From Haloplanus natans DSM 17983 (GTDB lineage: Archaea > Halobacteriota > Halobacteria > Halobacteriales > Haloferacaceae): a stretch of 64,000 nucleotides of DNA. Location of the stretch: NCBI RefSeq assembly GCF_000427685.1, contig NZ_KE386573.1, positions 2,030,938 to 2,094,937 on the forward strand, in the 5' to 3' direction. Positions 1 through 8,397 of this stretch are shown here, in pieces; within the stretch, counting starts at the first letter, position 1; the number at the start of each line of letters is the position of its first letter. Position numbers and translations under genes: made by a program. The notes beneath the pieces were generated by a model. That model saw only the letters and a list, made by a program, of their open reading frames with translations, was not told the DNA's origin and did not search any database.

Positions 1-979
1 AGCGGTCGGCTATTTCCCGCACCTCAGCCACGTCGTCCGGCCGCACCTCGTAACACATCCGTTCTTGGGATTCGGCGAGCAGGATCTCCAGGGCGGACAT
101 GTTGGGTTCGCGCTGGTGGACCCGATCGAGTTCGATTTCGGCGCCCAACCCACCCTTGGCGACGAGTTCGCTGGAGGCGCCGCCCAGTCCCGCGGCGCCG
201 AGGTCGCGGGCCGCGCGGATCAGATCCGCGTCGACCAGCGCCTCGTTGGCCTCGATCAGGAGCTTCTCCGTGTACGGGTCGCCCACCTGCACCGCGGGGC
301 GATCCTCGGTTTCGGCGTCCTCGCTCAGGTCCTCGCTGGCGAAGGAGGCGCCGCCGAGGCCGTCGCGGCCGGTGGCGTTGCCGACGAGCACGAGTTTGTT
401 GCCCGGCGTCTTCGCCTCGGCGGTGACGAGACGCTCCTCGTTCACGATGCCGACACAGGCGACGTTCACCAGCGGGTTGCCCTCGTAGCCGTCGTGGAAC
501 TCGACGCTGCCACCGACCGTCGGGACGCCGATGGCGTTGCCGTAGTCGGCGATACCCTCGACGACGCCGTCGAAGAGATAGCGGGAGTGCTCGCGGTCGA
601 AGCCGCCGAAATAAAGCGAGTCGGTCAGCGCGATGGGGTAGGCACCCATCGAGAGGATGTCGCGGACGATGCCGCCGACACCGGTCGCCGCGCCGTCGTA
701 CGGGTCGACGTAGGACGGGTGGTTGTGGCTCTCGATGCCCATCGCGACGTACGTCTCCTCGCCGTCGCCGTGGGTGGGGAGGGAGACGACGGCGGCGTCG
801 TCACCGGGGCCGACGACCACCTGGTCGGCCTCGCTGTCGAACGCCGACAGGAGCGGTCGGGACGACCGATAGGCGCAATGTTCGCTCCAGAGGTTCTCGA
901 ACAGCGCCGCCTCGGCGGGCGTGGGGTCCCGCCCGAGTTCGGCGGCGACGAGGTCGTGGTCCGTATCGGACAGGCTCAT
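1..979 (-). CDS. purL: Phosphoribosylformylglycinamidine synthase subunit PurL (C-terminus outside window)
   Basis: The reading frame is open from an ATG at 979 to the window edge, about 326 codons, so the C-terminal part lies outside. PurL is the large catalytic subunit of FGAM synthase in de novo purine synthesis; it uses ATP and ammonia passed from PurQ. The start [19 protein letters not shown], the [13 protein letters not shown] block and the [13 protein letters not shown] block are hallmarks of the AIRS-like ATP-binding half, followed by the [10 protein letters not shown]-type glycine-rich segment (here [15 protein letters not shown]). It is divergent from the PHP gene, with about 100 bp between the starts. 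No frameshift is seen in the visible part. Confidence 0.93.
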   Translation of the reverse strand, partial: MSLSDTDHDLVAAELGRDPTPAEAALFENLWSEHCAYRSSRPLLSAFDSEADQVVVGPGDDAAVVSLPTHGDGEETYVAMGIESHNHPSYVDPYDGAATGVGGIVRDILSMGAYPIALTDSLYFGGFDREHSRYLFDGVVEGIADYGNAIGVPTVGGSVEFHDGYEGNPLVNVACVGIVNEERLVTAEAKTPGNKLVLVGNATGRDGLGGASFASEDLSEDAETEDRPAVQVGDPYTEKLLIEANEALVDADLIRAARDLGAAGLGGASSELVAKGGLGAEIELDRVHQREPNMSALEILLAESQERMCYEVRPDDVAEVREIADR

Positions 980-1053
980 TCACCTCCGTCTTTCGCGCTG
1001 GCGGAGTAATGTTTTTCCATCGGGGCCCGCGCCCGCCCCGAAGGATCGGCGCC

Positions 1054-1061
1054 CTTTTTAT
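1054..1061 (+). promoter_or_regulatory. BoxA (TATA) of the PHP-asparagine synthase operon
   Basis: A CTTTTTAT block lies about 26 nt before the GTG at 1084, the spacing expected for an archaeal TATA box and a leaderless transcript. This supports GTG 1084 over the upstream ATG at 1009. Confidence 0.5.
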
Positions 1062-1083
1062 CGCCCGTGCCGACCGTACGCGT

Positions 1084-1767
1084 GTGTTATCGGTCGAGTT
1101 GCACACGCACTCGTCGCTGTCCCACGACGGTCGGGACCCGGTCGACCACCTGCTCGAACAGGCGGCGTCGGTCGGGCTTGACGCCATCGCCGTCACCGAC
1201 CACGACGAGATCGACGCTAGCCTCGACGCCGTCGAGATGGCTCCCGGCTACGGCTTAGTGGGCATCCCCGGCATGGAGATCACGACCGCCGCCGGCCACG
1301 TCCTCGCCCTCGGCGTCGAGGAGTTGATTCCGGCCAACCTCTCCTTCGAGGAGACGCTCGACCGCATCCACGCGGGGGGCGGCATCGCCGTCGTCCCCCA
1401 CCCGTTCCAGTCCTCCCGCCACGGCGTCGCGCCACACATCTCGGCCGCAACGCTCGCCAGCGCCGACGCCATCGAAGTGTACAACTCCCGCCTCCTCACC
1501 GGTCGCTCGAACCGCAAGGCCGAGCGCTTCGCCGCCTTCCACGACCTCCCTATGACCGCCGGCAGCGACGCCCACATCGCCGAGATGGTTGGACAGGCGG
1601 TCACGGAAGTCGACGCCGACGAGCGCACGGCCGAGAGCATCCTCGACGCTATCGCCGACGGCCGGACGAGCGTCGTCGGCCGCCGCACCCCGTGGCGAAT
1701 CAGCTTCCGACAGGCTGCCGGCGGGGCGAAACGCCGACTCGTCCGCGCGCTCGGCGACCTGCTGTGA
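1084..1767 (+). CDS. PHP-domain metal-dependent phosphoesterase
   Basis: A 227-residue protein of the PHP family. The opening VELHTHSSLSHDG carries the metal-binding His-x-His pair. Further motifs are VTDHDEID, the GMEIT segment, VVPHPFQ and the late GSDAHIAEMVG block, all standard PHP metal ligands. Small archaeal PHP proteins hydrolyse phosphoester substrates (trpH/YciV-like nucleotidase activity is known for relatives), but the substrate here cannot be read from sequence. An upstream ATG at 1009 would add an Arg/Pro-rich tail unlike the family and would place the BoxA inside the gene, so the GTG start is preferred. Its stop overlaps the GTG start of the next gene (GTGA), indicating translational coupling. 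Confidence 0.85.
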   Translation: MLSVELHTHSSLSHDGRDPVDHLLEQAASVGLDAIAVTDHDEIDASLDAVEMAPGYGLVGIPGMEITTAAGHVLALGVEELIPANLSFEETLDRIHAGGGIAVVPHPFQSSRHGVAPHISAATLASADAIEVYNSRLLTGRSNRKAERFAAFHDLPMTAGSDAHIAEMVGQAVTEVDADERTAESILDAIADGRTSVVGRRTPWRISFRQAAGGAKRRLVRALGDLL

Positions 1768-2870
1768 CCCGGCTTCGCGGCGCCGACGCCGAGACCGTTC
1801 GCCGTGCCCTCGACGCCGACGACCCTCTTCCCGGCACGGCCGGCTTCGCCGGCTTCGTGAACCGAGGTGCCTCGCGCCTCGCCCCTGACGGCTTCCTCGT
1901 CCGCGACGTACTCGGCCGACAACCGATCTTCGGCGCCCCCGACGACTGGGGGTTCGCGCCCGACGGCGTGGCCGGCGACCCGACGCCGGTCCCCGCGGGC
2001 CACATCCGCGAACCCGACGGCACCGACCGCCGCGTCTGGTCGCTCCCCGACCCACCCGCCGCGAACGACGACGTGGCCGCCGTCGAAACGGTTCGCCACG
2101 CCATCGACGACGCGCTGGCCGGCCTCGACGACGACGGCCTCGCCGTTGCCTTCTCCGGGGGCGTCGACTCCGCGCTCGTCGCCGCGGGCACTCCGAACGC
2201 ACCCTGCTACGTCGTCGGCTTCCCCGACGCACACGACGTGAGTGCGGCACGGGGGGCCGCCGCGGCGATGGGCCGGGAGCTTCGCGTCGTCTCCCTCGAC
2301 CACGCCGACCTAGAGCGGGCCGTCCCCGAGGTGGTCGCCGCTACGGGCCGGACGAACGCGATGGACGTGACCATCGCCCTCCCGCTCTATCTCGTCGCGG
2401 AGCGCGTGGCCGCCGACGGCTACGACCGCCTCGCGTTGGGTCAGGGCGCCGACGAACTGTTCGGCGGCTACGCGAAGGTGGTCGACCCGGCCGACGACGA
2501 CCGGGTGGCCGCGACGACCGTTCGCGGCGCGACACGGGAGATGCTCGGGAGCCTGCCCGATCAACTCGAACGCGACACACTGACCCTCCGGGCGGCGGGC
2601 GTCGACCCCGTTGTCCCCCTACTCGCGGACGGCGTGGTCGAGGCGGCGCTCCCGCTTCCCGGCCATCTGCTCGCGACGGCCGACGAACGCAAAGTCGCGC
2701 TCCGGCGCGCGGCCGCCGACCGGCTTCCCGCGTCGGTCGTCGACGCCGACAAGAAGGCCGTCCAGTACGGCAGCCTGGTCTCCCGCGAACTCGACCGCCT
2801 CGCGAGACGGGCGGGGTTCAAGCGGCGGATGGACCGCCACGTCGACCGATATATCGAGTCGCTCGTCTAA
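1764..2870 (+). CDS. Asparagine-synthase-like PP-loop ATPase
   Basis: A 368-residue protein with the asparagine synthase C-terminal fold. The PP-loop SGGVDSALVA (residues 131-140) binds ATP. LGQGADELFGGYAK is the second nucleotide/aspartate-site block, and DADKKAVQYGSLVSREL near the end matches the family's KK...YGS region. The N-terminal 100 residues are a shortened relic of the glutaminase domain (GTAGFAGFVNRGASR...RDVLGRQPIF) without the N-terminal catalytic Cys, so ammonia rather than glutamine is the likely nitrogen donor, or the substrate differs. The GTG start overlaps the stop of the PHP gene, so the two are co-translated. Its 3' end overlaps the convergent NUDIX gene by 4 bp. Confidence 0.82.
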   Translation: MTRLRGADAETVRRALDADDPLPGTAGFAGFVNRGASRLAPDGFLVRDVLGRQPIFGAPDDWGFAPDGVAGDPTPVPAGHIREPDGTDRRVWSLPDPPAANDDVAAVETVRHAIDDALAGLDDDGLAVAFSGGVDSALVAAGTPNAPCYVVGFPDAHDVSAARGAAAAMGRELRVVSLDHADLERAVPEVVAATGRTNAMDVTIALPLYLVAERVAADGYDRLALGQGADELFGGYAKVVDPADDDRVAATTVRGATREMLGSLPDQLERDTLTLRAAGVDPVVPLLADGVVEAALPLPGHLLATADERKVALRRAAADRLPASVVDADKKAVQYGSLVSRELDRLARRAGFKRRMDRHVDRYIESLV

Positions 2871-3331
2871 CGCCCGGCCGTCTCGATGGCCTCGATGCCC
2901 AGTTGCTCCACGTCGGGGTCCACGTCGGCACCGCGCAAGGCGGCCGGATCGTACCACGCCCACGCGTCCGGCCCCGGTTCGCCGGGAGCAGGGTCGATTT
3001 CCCGGTGCTCGACCGTCGCGTAGTAGACGTGGTCGATGTGCTGGTGGCCCACCTCGCCGTCACAGACGTTCACGTCCGCGAGCATCAGGTGTCGCGGGCG
3101 CGGGATGGCCCGCGCCGTCTCGGAGCGCACGTCGTCGCCCTCGGTCAGAAGCGTCGGCTCCAACCCCGTCTCCTCCCGGGCCTCCCGGAGCGCCGCCTCG
3201 TGGGGGAGTTCGCCCCGGTCGACGTGCCCGCCAGGCGGGAGCCGAATTCCGAGTCCGGGATGGTCGTGCAGCGCCGTCGCGCCGTCGGCGACGAGATACA
3301 CCGTCGCGGTGAAATGTCGTGTCGTCTCCAT
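2867..3331 (-). CDS. NUDIX hydrolase
   Basis: A 154-residue NUDIX protein. The NUDIX box runs GGHVDRGELPHEAALREA then REETGL, with the REXXEE-type core present as REAREETG, which binds Mg2+ for hydrolysis of a nucleoside diphosphate linked to another moiety. The start is set at METTRHFTATVYLV because the open frame upstream to 3418 is Arg-rich and has no family similarity. It is convergent with the asparagine-synthase-like gene and overlaps it by 4 bp. The substrate is unknown. Haloarchaea carry many such paralogs. Confidence 0.85.
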   Translation of the reverse strand: METTRHFTATVYLVADGATALHDHPGLGIRLPPGGHVDRGELPHEAALREAREETGLEPTLLTEGDDVRSETARAIPRPRHLMLADVNVCDGEVGHQHIDHVYYATVEHREIDPAPGEPGPDAWAWYDPAALRGADVDPDVEQLGIEAIETAGR

Positions 3332-3419
3332 GGGCGACGGTTGGCCGCCGGGCGTATCGGCTTTCCGACGCGCACCTTTTTCACGTCGGGGTCGGATGCT
3401 CCGCCCGGTTCCCTCCACC

Positions 3420-3571
3420 GTGAGTCACGTGCGCATTACGGACGACCAGCTGGACCGCACCGTTCCCGTCGAGTCGACGATCGGGACGGGAGAGACGACC
3501 TCTCGGGCGACGAAGCGAGGATCGTGCTCCCACCCGAGGTGCCGGTGACGATCGAACGCGGCGAGTCGTGA
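3420..3571 (+). pseudogene. Possible small haloarchaeal gene with a frameshift
   Basis: A GTG at 3420 opens a frame reading VSHVRITDDQLDRTVPVES and ending at a TGA at 3546-3548. From about 3500 the neighbouring frame reads DDLSGDEARIVLPPEVPV and ends with ERGES and TGA at 3569-3571. Both halves have haloarchaeal character (acidic, VLPPEV-type strand) and would join into one protein of about 50 residues if one base were lost or gained near 3500. I do not recognise the family, so this is tentative. It could equally be non-coding. Confidence 0.3.
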
Positions 3572-3578
3572 AAAGCGG

Positions 3579-4562
3579 TCAGGGAACCTGAATCTGCTCT
3601 TCGGCTTCGAGCAGTTCGTGGTAGCGGTTACGGATGGTCACTTCGGAGATGTTGGCGACTTCCGACACTTCGCTCTGGGTCACCTTCTCGTTGGTGAGGA
3701 GCGCGGCGGCGTAGATGGCGGCGGCCGCGAGGCCGACGGGGCTTTTGCCGCTGTGGACGCCTTGATCTTTCGCCGTCTTCAGCAGGTCGCGCGCGCGCCG
3801 TTCGGACTCGTCGGAGAGGTCGAGTTCGGAGGCGAAGCGGGGGACGTACTGCTCGGGGTCGGCGGGCTGGATCTCGAGGCCGAGTTCGCGGACGACGTAG
3901 CGGTACGTCCGGGCGATTTCGTCCTTGTCGACGCGTGAGACGGTGGCGATTTCGTCGAGGCTCCGGGGCGTGCCGGCCTGCCGGGCCGCGGCGTAGAGGG
4001 CGCTCGTGGCGACGCCCTCGATGGAGCGGCCGGGGAGCAGGTCGTCCGAGAGGGCGCGTCGATAGATGACACTCGCCGTCTCGCGGACGTTCTCGGGGAG
4101 GCCGAGCGCGGAGGCCATCCGGTCGATTTCGCCGAGCGCCTGCTTCAGGTTGCGCTCCTTCGAGTCCCGGGTTCGGAAGCGCTCGTTCCAGGTGCGCAGA
4201 CGCTGCATCTTCTCGCGCTGGCGCGAGGAGAGCGTCTTGCCGTAGGCGTCCTTGTCCTGCCAGCCGATGTTGGTCGACAACCCCTTGTCGTGCATCATCT
4301 GGGTCGTCGGCGCGCCGACCCGCGATTTCTGGTCTTTCTCCTTCGAGTCGAAGGCGCGCCACTCGGGGCCGTGGTCGATCTCGTCTTCCTCGACCACGAG
4401 TCCGCAGTCGGCACATACCGTCTCGCCGTGCTCGGTGTCGGTGGCGAGTTGTCCGTCACACTCCGGACAGCGGAGCTGTTCGCCGTCCTCGGCGTTCGTC
4501 TCGTCCTCGTCCTCGCGCGCGCGCGAGCGTTCAGTCGTGTAACCGCGTACGCTATCGGTCAT
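3579..4562 (-). CDS. tfb: Transcription initiation factor IIB (TFB)
   Basis: A 327-residue TFB, the factor that joins TBP-DNA to RNA polymerase. The N-terminal zinc ribbon is CPECDGQL ... CADCGLVV (residues about 32-55), followed by the B-reader/B-linker region with EWRAFDSKEKDQKSRVGAP and the conserved LSTNIGW. Two cyclin repeats follow (about 125-215 and 220-320), with KSPVGLAAAAIYAAAL in the second and an ISEVTIRNRYHEL recognition helix that reads BRE. The length is normal for full TFBs. Haloarchaea have several TFB paralogs with different regulons, and which one this is cannot be told. It is a single-gene unit with its own AT-rich promoter. Confidence 0.95.
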   Translation of the reverse strand: MTDSVRGYTTERSRAREDEDETNAEDGEQLRCPECDGQLATDTEHGETVCADCGLVVEEDEIDHGPEWRAFDSKEKDQKSRVGAPTTQMMHDKGLSTNIGWQDKDAYGKTLSSRQREKMQRLRTWNERFRTRDSKERNLKQALGEIDRMASALGLPENVRETASVIYRRALSDDLLPGRSIEGVATSALYAAARQAGTPRSLDEIATVSRVDKDEIARTYRYVVRELGLEIQPADPEQYVPRFASELDLSDESERRARDLLKTAKDQGVHSGKSPVGLAAAAIYAAALLTNEKVTQSEVSEVANISEVTIRNRYHELLEAEEQIQVP

Positions 4563-4613
4563 TGGTTTGTATCAGTGAGCAGAACGGCTCTATACAGGGT
4601 GTGAGCGCGGCCG

Positions 4614-4626
4614 AATATTTAAATAT
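4614..4626 (-). promoter_or_regulatory. BoxA of tfb
   Basis: AATATTTAAATAT lies 52-64 nt upstream of the tfb ATG, in otherwise GC-rich DNA. It fits an archaeal TATA box with a 5' leader of about 30 nt. Confidence 0.5.
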
Positions 4627-4811
4627 GTCGGCTTCGGGTGAGGCGGTTGCTCGACTCCCGGCCGCCGTGGCGATCCGTCGCTCGCGCCGAACCGACCGGC
4701 CACGACAGGTCGAACTGCGCCGCCGCCGCAAGCGACCGCCGAACAACGTCGGTAAATCGTCGTTACGACTGCGGGAGGTTGATGACGGTCGGTTCCGTAG
4801 GTCGAACTCAC

Positions 4812-5903
4812 ATGACATCTCCGCTTCCGACGACGGTCATCAGCGGCCCGCTGGGCGCCGGCAAGACGACGCTGGTCAACCGCCTCCTGAACGATCCGGG
4901 TGACCGCCGTATCGCCGTCCTCGTCAACGACATGGGTGAGGTGAACGTCGACGCCGAACTGCTGTCGGCGGAGACCGACGACGGCGTGATCGACCTCTCG
5001 AACGGCTGTATCTGCTGTCGCCTCGGGGACGACCTCGTGACGGAGACGACTCGACTGGCCGAGGAGCGGTCCGTCGATTATCTCGTCATCGAGGCTTCGG
5101 GTATCAGCGAACCGATTCCCATCGCCCGGACGCTGACCGAAGGCACCGACGGAACCGGACCGCCCGAGAACGTCCGCCTCGACACCACCGTTTCGGTGAT
5201 CGACGCCTACGGCTTCTGGAAGGCGTTCGACCCGGCCGAGTCGCTCCCGGACGCGGCGCCCGCTCCCGAACGCCCGCTAACCGAGGTGCTCGTCGACCAG
5301 ATCGAGTTCTGTGACGTGCTCCTGTTGAACAAGTGTGACATGGTTCCGGACGGGGAACTCGACGCCGTCGAGGCGGCGATCAGGGAGCTCCAGCCTCGGG
5401 CGGAGCTTCGTCGGACGACCTACGCCGAGGTCGATCCGGGTACGGTTCTCGGGACCGGCCTGTTCGACTTCGAGGCGGCCCGACGACGGCAGGGGTGGAA
5501 GCGAGCACTCGCCGAGGCCGAGGACGACGGTCACGACCACGGCGACCGGCCCGCGGCCGCTGCCCACGGCGTCGGGTCGTTCGTCTACCGTCGGGAGCGG
5601 CCGTTCGATGCCGACCGCTTCGACGCTTGGCTCGACGAGTGGGAAGGCGACGTGGTCCGGCTGAAAGGGTTCGCGTGGGTTGCGAGCCGCCCCGAAACCG
5701 TCCTCGGCGTGAGCCAGGCGGGCCCCGCCGTTCAGGCCGGGCCGATCGGCGAGTGGGGCACGGACGACCCCACGACACGGCTCGTGATCATCGGTCGCCA
5801 CCTCGACACCGACGCGATCACGGCCGCCCTCGACGACTGCTTGGCCGACGGATCCGCCGAAGCGGACGGGGCCGAGGCCGATCCGTTCCCTCGAAAAGCC
5901 TAG
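4812..5903 (+). CDS. CobW/COG0523 family metal-chaperone GTPase
   Basis: A 363-residue G3E GTPase. Walker A is GPLGAGKTT (residues 12-20). The metal-binding CxCC motif is GCICCRL (Cys66, 68, 69), the base-specificity motif is NKCD, and a short His-rich stretch (DGHDHGD) precedes the CobW C-terminal domain. Such proteins deliver Zn2+ or Co2+ to client enzymes. The ATG at 4812 starts MTSPLPTTVISGPLGAGKT, the family's usual beginning; the longer frame from 4638 is not similar to the family. The stop overlaps the convergent 50-residue gene. Confidence 0.88.
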   Translation: MTSPLPTTVISGPLGAGKTTLVNRLLNDPGDRRIAVLVNDMGEVNVDAELLSAETDDGVIDLSNGCICCRLGDDLVTETTRLAEERSVDYLVIEASGISEPIPIARTLTEGTDGTGPPENVRLDTTVSVIDAYGFWKAFDPAESLPDAAPAPERPLTEVLVDQIEFCDVLLLNKCDMVPDGELDAVEAAIRELQPRAELRRTTYAEVDPGTVLGTGLFDFEAARRRQGWKRALAEAEDDGHDHGDRPAAAAHGVGSFVYRRERPFDADRFDAWLDEWEGDVVRLKGFAWVASRPETVLGVSQAGPAVQAGPIGEWGTDDPTTRLVIIGRHLDTDAITAALDDCLADGSAEADGAEADPFPRKA

Positions 5904-6052
5904 ATGCCCACGTCCTCGCGGAGGTCGTCCCAGGACTCGTGGAAACCGTAGGTCGACTCCGAGGTCCCGCCGACCGTCGACTGGTACGTCTCGTCGTACG
6001 ACAGCAACTGCGTCCAGCCGTCGTGGTAGCGATAACTACAGTACTGACACAT
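5900..6052 (-). CDS. Small 50-residue Cys-x-x-Cys protein
   Basis: A short frame, ATG at 6052 to TAG at 5902-5900, encodes a 50-residue protein that begins MCQYCSYRYHDGW and ends WDDLREDVGI. It is rich in Tyr, Trp, His and acidic residues, unlike a random antisense frame. The CxxC pair at residues 2 and 5 may bind a metal or form part of an intermolecular zinc site. Its 3' end overlaps the stop of the CobW metal chaperone by 3 bp on the opposite strand. I recognise no named family. Its amino acid composition and clean start are the only support. Confidence 0.5.
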   Translation of the reverse strand: MCQYCSYRYHDGWTQLLSYDETYQSTVGGTSESTYGFHESWDDLREDVGI

Positions 6053-6113
6053 GGATCGGGGTAGTCACGACGCCGGTATAGCTCTGTCGTGAAAAAACGG
6101 ATCGGGGTTCGCC

Positions 6114-7277
6114 CTACGGCTCTAGCAGCACCTTCGTGACGCCCTCTTCGCGGTTGTCGAAGGCCTCGTACATTTCGGGGGCCTCGTCGAGACCGACGCG
6201 GTGGGAGACGACCCAACTCGGATCGGCCCGACCCTCGATGATCAGGTCGCGAAGCTCGCGGTTGTACGACTTGACGTTACACTGGCCGGTACCGAGTGCC
6301 TGTCCCTTCTCGAAGAGGAGGCCGAAGTCGATGCCGAGACGGCCCTGTGCGGCCATGTCGTCCGGTGCGCCGGGGTCCTCGGGCACGTAGAGCCCGGGGA
6401 TACCGAGTTCACCCGTCGGTTTCACCGTCCGAATGAGATTGTTGATGACGACGGCGGGATTCTCGCGGGCGGGATCGTAGGCGGAGTCCGCCTGCTTCTC
6501 CGGATCGACCGCTTGGTAGCCGACCGCGTCGACGCCCTTGTCGACGCCGCCGCCGTGCAGGTCCTTGATCTGCTCGACGGGGTCGCCCTCCTCGAAGTTG
6601 ATCGGCGTCGCGTCGCAGTGCTCCTCGGCGAGGTCCAGCCGGGAGGGCACGCGGTCGACGACGTAAATCTCGGCCGCGCCCTTGATTTTCGCGCTATAGG
6701 CGGCCATCAGGCCGACCGGACCGGCGCCGTACACCGCCACGGAGTCGCCCGGTTCGAGGTTGGCGAGTTCGGTGCCGTGCCATCCCGTCGGGAAGATGTC
6801 CGCCAGTAGCGCGAACGCATCTTCGTGTGCGTCGCCCTCCGGGAGTTTCAGCGCGTTGAAGTCGGCGTAGGGGATTCGGAGTTTCTCGGCCTGACCCCCC
6901 TTGTACGGGCCCATGGCGACGTAGCCGTACGCGCCGCCGGCGAAGCCGGGGTTGACGTTCGTACAGAAGCCGGTGTAGCCGTCCTCGCAGTTCTCACAGA
7001 AGCCACAGGCGACGTTGAACGGGGCGACGACGCGGTCGCCGACTTCGAGATCCGACACCGCCTCGCCGACTTCGCTGACGACCCCCATGTTCTCGTGCCC
7101 GAAGACGATTCCCGGCTCCGCGGCCGTCCGTCCCTCGTACATGTGGAGGTCGGAGCCACAGATACAGGTCGTCGTGATGTCGATGAGGACGTCGTTGGGG
7201 TGTTCGATCTCCGGTTCGTCGACTTCCTCGACTGCGACTTCGTGTGGTCCTTTGTAGACGACAGCGTTCATTGACAT
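6114..7277 (-). CDS. Zinc-dependent alcohol dehydrogenase, glutathione-independent formaldehyde dehydrogenase type
   Basis: A 387-residue medium-chain dehydrogenase. Catalytic zinc ligands are Cys40 (CICGSD) and His61 (GHENMG). The structural zinc loop has Cys91, 94, 97 and 105 (CGFCENCEDGYTGFC). The NAD(P)-binding Rossmann motif is YGAGPVGLMAA. The long insert after the structural zinc and the GPYKGGQAE segment match the Pseudomonas-type formaldehyde dismutase/dehydrogenase subgroup, which oxidises aldehydes with bound or free NAD. It lies 3 nt downstream of the HbpS/GlcG-like gene and is probably translated from the same mRNA. Substrate specificity is inferred from the subgroup only. Confidence 0.85.
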   Translation of the reverse strand: MSMNAVVYKGPHEVAVEEVDEPEIEHPNDVLIDITTTCICGSDLHMYEGRTAAEPGIVFGHENMGVVSEVGEAVSDLEVGDRVVAPFNVACGFCENCEDGYTGFCTNVNPGFAGGAYGYVAMGPYKGGQAEKLRIPYADFNALKLPEGDAHEDAFALLADIFPTGWHGTELANLEPGDSVAVYGAGPVGLMAAYSAKIKGAAEIYVVDRVPSRLDLAEEHCDATPINFEEGDPVEQIKDLHGGGVDKGVDAVGYQAVDPEKQADSAYDPARENPAVVINNLIRTVKPTGELGIPGLYVPEDPGAPDDMAAQGRLGIDFGLLFEKGQALGTGQCNVKSYNRELRDLIIEGRADPSWVVSHRVGLDEAPEMYEAFDNREEGVTKVLLEP

Positions 7278-7280
7278 TGG

Positions 7281-7706
7281 TTACTCACCTCGGAGTTCTT
7301 CCCAGCGGCTCACGCCGGCTTGGGCGACTTCCATATCCTGCTCGACGGCGCCGCCGGAGACGCCGAACGCGCCGACCACGTCCCCCGACTCGTCAAACAG
7401 CGGGTAGCCACCGCCGAAAATGACGATCCGTCCCTCGTCGGTCGTCTGGAGCCCGTACAGGGAGTTGCCGGGTTCGGAGGGTTCGGCGAGTTCGTGCGTG
7501 GGCATATCTAGCGCGGCCGATGTATAGGCCTTGTTCCGCGAGATGGAGACGGACGCCAGCCACGCGTCGTCCATCCGATGCTGCGCGATGAGGTTCCCCT
7601 CGCTGTTCGCGACGGTGATGACCATCGGGTTGTCTATCTCCTCGGCCTTCCGCTCCGCCGCGTCGATCAACTGTTTTGCAGTATCGAGAGTAATGGATTG
7701 AACCAT
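7281..7706 (-). CDS. HbpS/GlcG (DUF336) family protein
   Basis: A 141-residue single-domain protein of the HbpS/GlcG family. Recognisable features are LDTAKQLIDAAERKAEE at the start, the central ITVANSEGNLIAQHRMDDA, SRNKAYTSAAL, and the glycine-rich end GGGYPLFDESGDVVGAFGVSG. Family members form octamers. Some bind haem or cobalamin, and others sit in glycolate or propanediol operons. It is the first gene of a two-gene operon with the formaldehyde-dehydrogenase-type enzyme (gap of 3 nt), so a role in aldehyde or cofactor handling is plausible but inferred. Upstream DNA is AT-rich and probably holds the promoter. Confidence 0.82.
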   Translation of the reverse strand: MVQSITLDTAKQLIDAAERKAEEIDNPMVITVANSEGNLIAQHRMDDAWLASVSISRNKAYTSAALDMPTHELAEPSEPGNSLYGLQTTDEGRIVIFGGGYPLFDESGDVVGAFGVSGGAVEQDMEVAQAGVSRWEELRGE

Positions 7707-8118
7707 TGCGAGTAGGAAACTGCTTCCCCACGCAAATAAATATTTTCACTTACACAGTTCGATAACGACATTGTTGTATGACGAGTGATAGAAATTAAGA
7801 AAGTAGGCCCCTCAGAGCTTGCTGATGGGCTAATTTATATGTAGTTGGTAGAATATATCCGACGAACTGTTGATAGTTGACTGGCGAACGTAAACAAAAT
7901 ATATTACAACTTGTGCGCCCCCCAGAGGGGCGTTCGAAGCCGCTGACACCCCTGTTTTCGGCTCACCGCTACAAGTCGAGTCGGCCGTTATCCCAGCTCC
8001 GGCCGGCGCTGTCGCCGCAGGTATTCGTAGGCGGAGGCCAGTCCGGTCGTCGCCGGCGGGTGAACGGTGGCTTGGCCGGATCGAAACCCTTAGTGCCGGC
8101 CCGGAAGTCCCCTGCAAC
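7707..8118. other. Intergenic region between the HbpS-like gene and gatC
   Basis: This 412 bp stretch contains no convincing gene. Bases 7735-7910 are strikingly AT-rich, with several TATA-like blocks (TTTATATG near 7834, AAATATATT near 7898). These could serve the leftward HbpS-like operon and possibly a rightward transcript. From 7910 to 8118 it is GC-rich and leads into gatC. Confidence 0.4.
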
Positions 8119-8397
8119 ATGAGCGAGACGCCCGTCGACCCCGACGAGGTGCGCCACGTCGCGGACCTCGCCCGGATCGACCTCGACGAGGACGAGGTGG
8201 ACCGATTCACCGTGCAGTTCGCCGACATCCTCTCTTATTTCGACGCGCTGGACGACGTGCCCGAAGTCGAGGCTGAGGCCGACCTGGTGAACGTCATGCG
8301 CGAAGACGAGGTTCGAGAGGGGCTGACCCAGGAAGAGGCGCTCCGGAACGCCCCGGAGAGCGAGGACGGCTACTTCAAAGGGCCGAGCGTCTCATGA
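8119..8397 (+). CDS. gatC: Asp-tRNA(Asn)/Glu-tRNA(Gln) amidotransferase subunit C
   Basis: A 92-residue GatC, the small linker subunit wrapping GatA and GatB. The pattern VRHVADLARIDLDEDEV, followed by FADILSYFDALDDVP and a C-terminal VMREDEV...EALRNAPESEDGYFKGPSV, is diagnostic of the family. The complex converts misacylated Glu-tRNA(Gln) or Asp-tRNA(Asn) to Gln- or Asn-tRNA. Its TGA overlaps the ATG of gatA (ATGA), so the two are translationally coupled. gatB is not in the window, as is usual in haloarchaea where it lies apart. Confidence 0.93.
   Translation: MSETPVDPDEVRHVADLARIDLDEDEVDRFTVQFADILSYFDALDDVPEVEAEADLVNVMREDEVREGLTQEEALRNAPESEDGYFKGPSVS

Noticed and set aside
65-1009. Plus-strand 314-residue frame opposite purL
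   Set aside because: Antisense shadow; the minus strand has PurL signature motifs.
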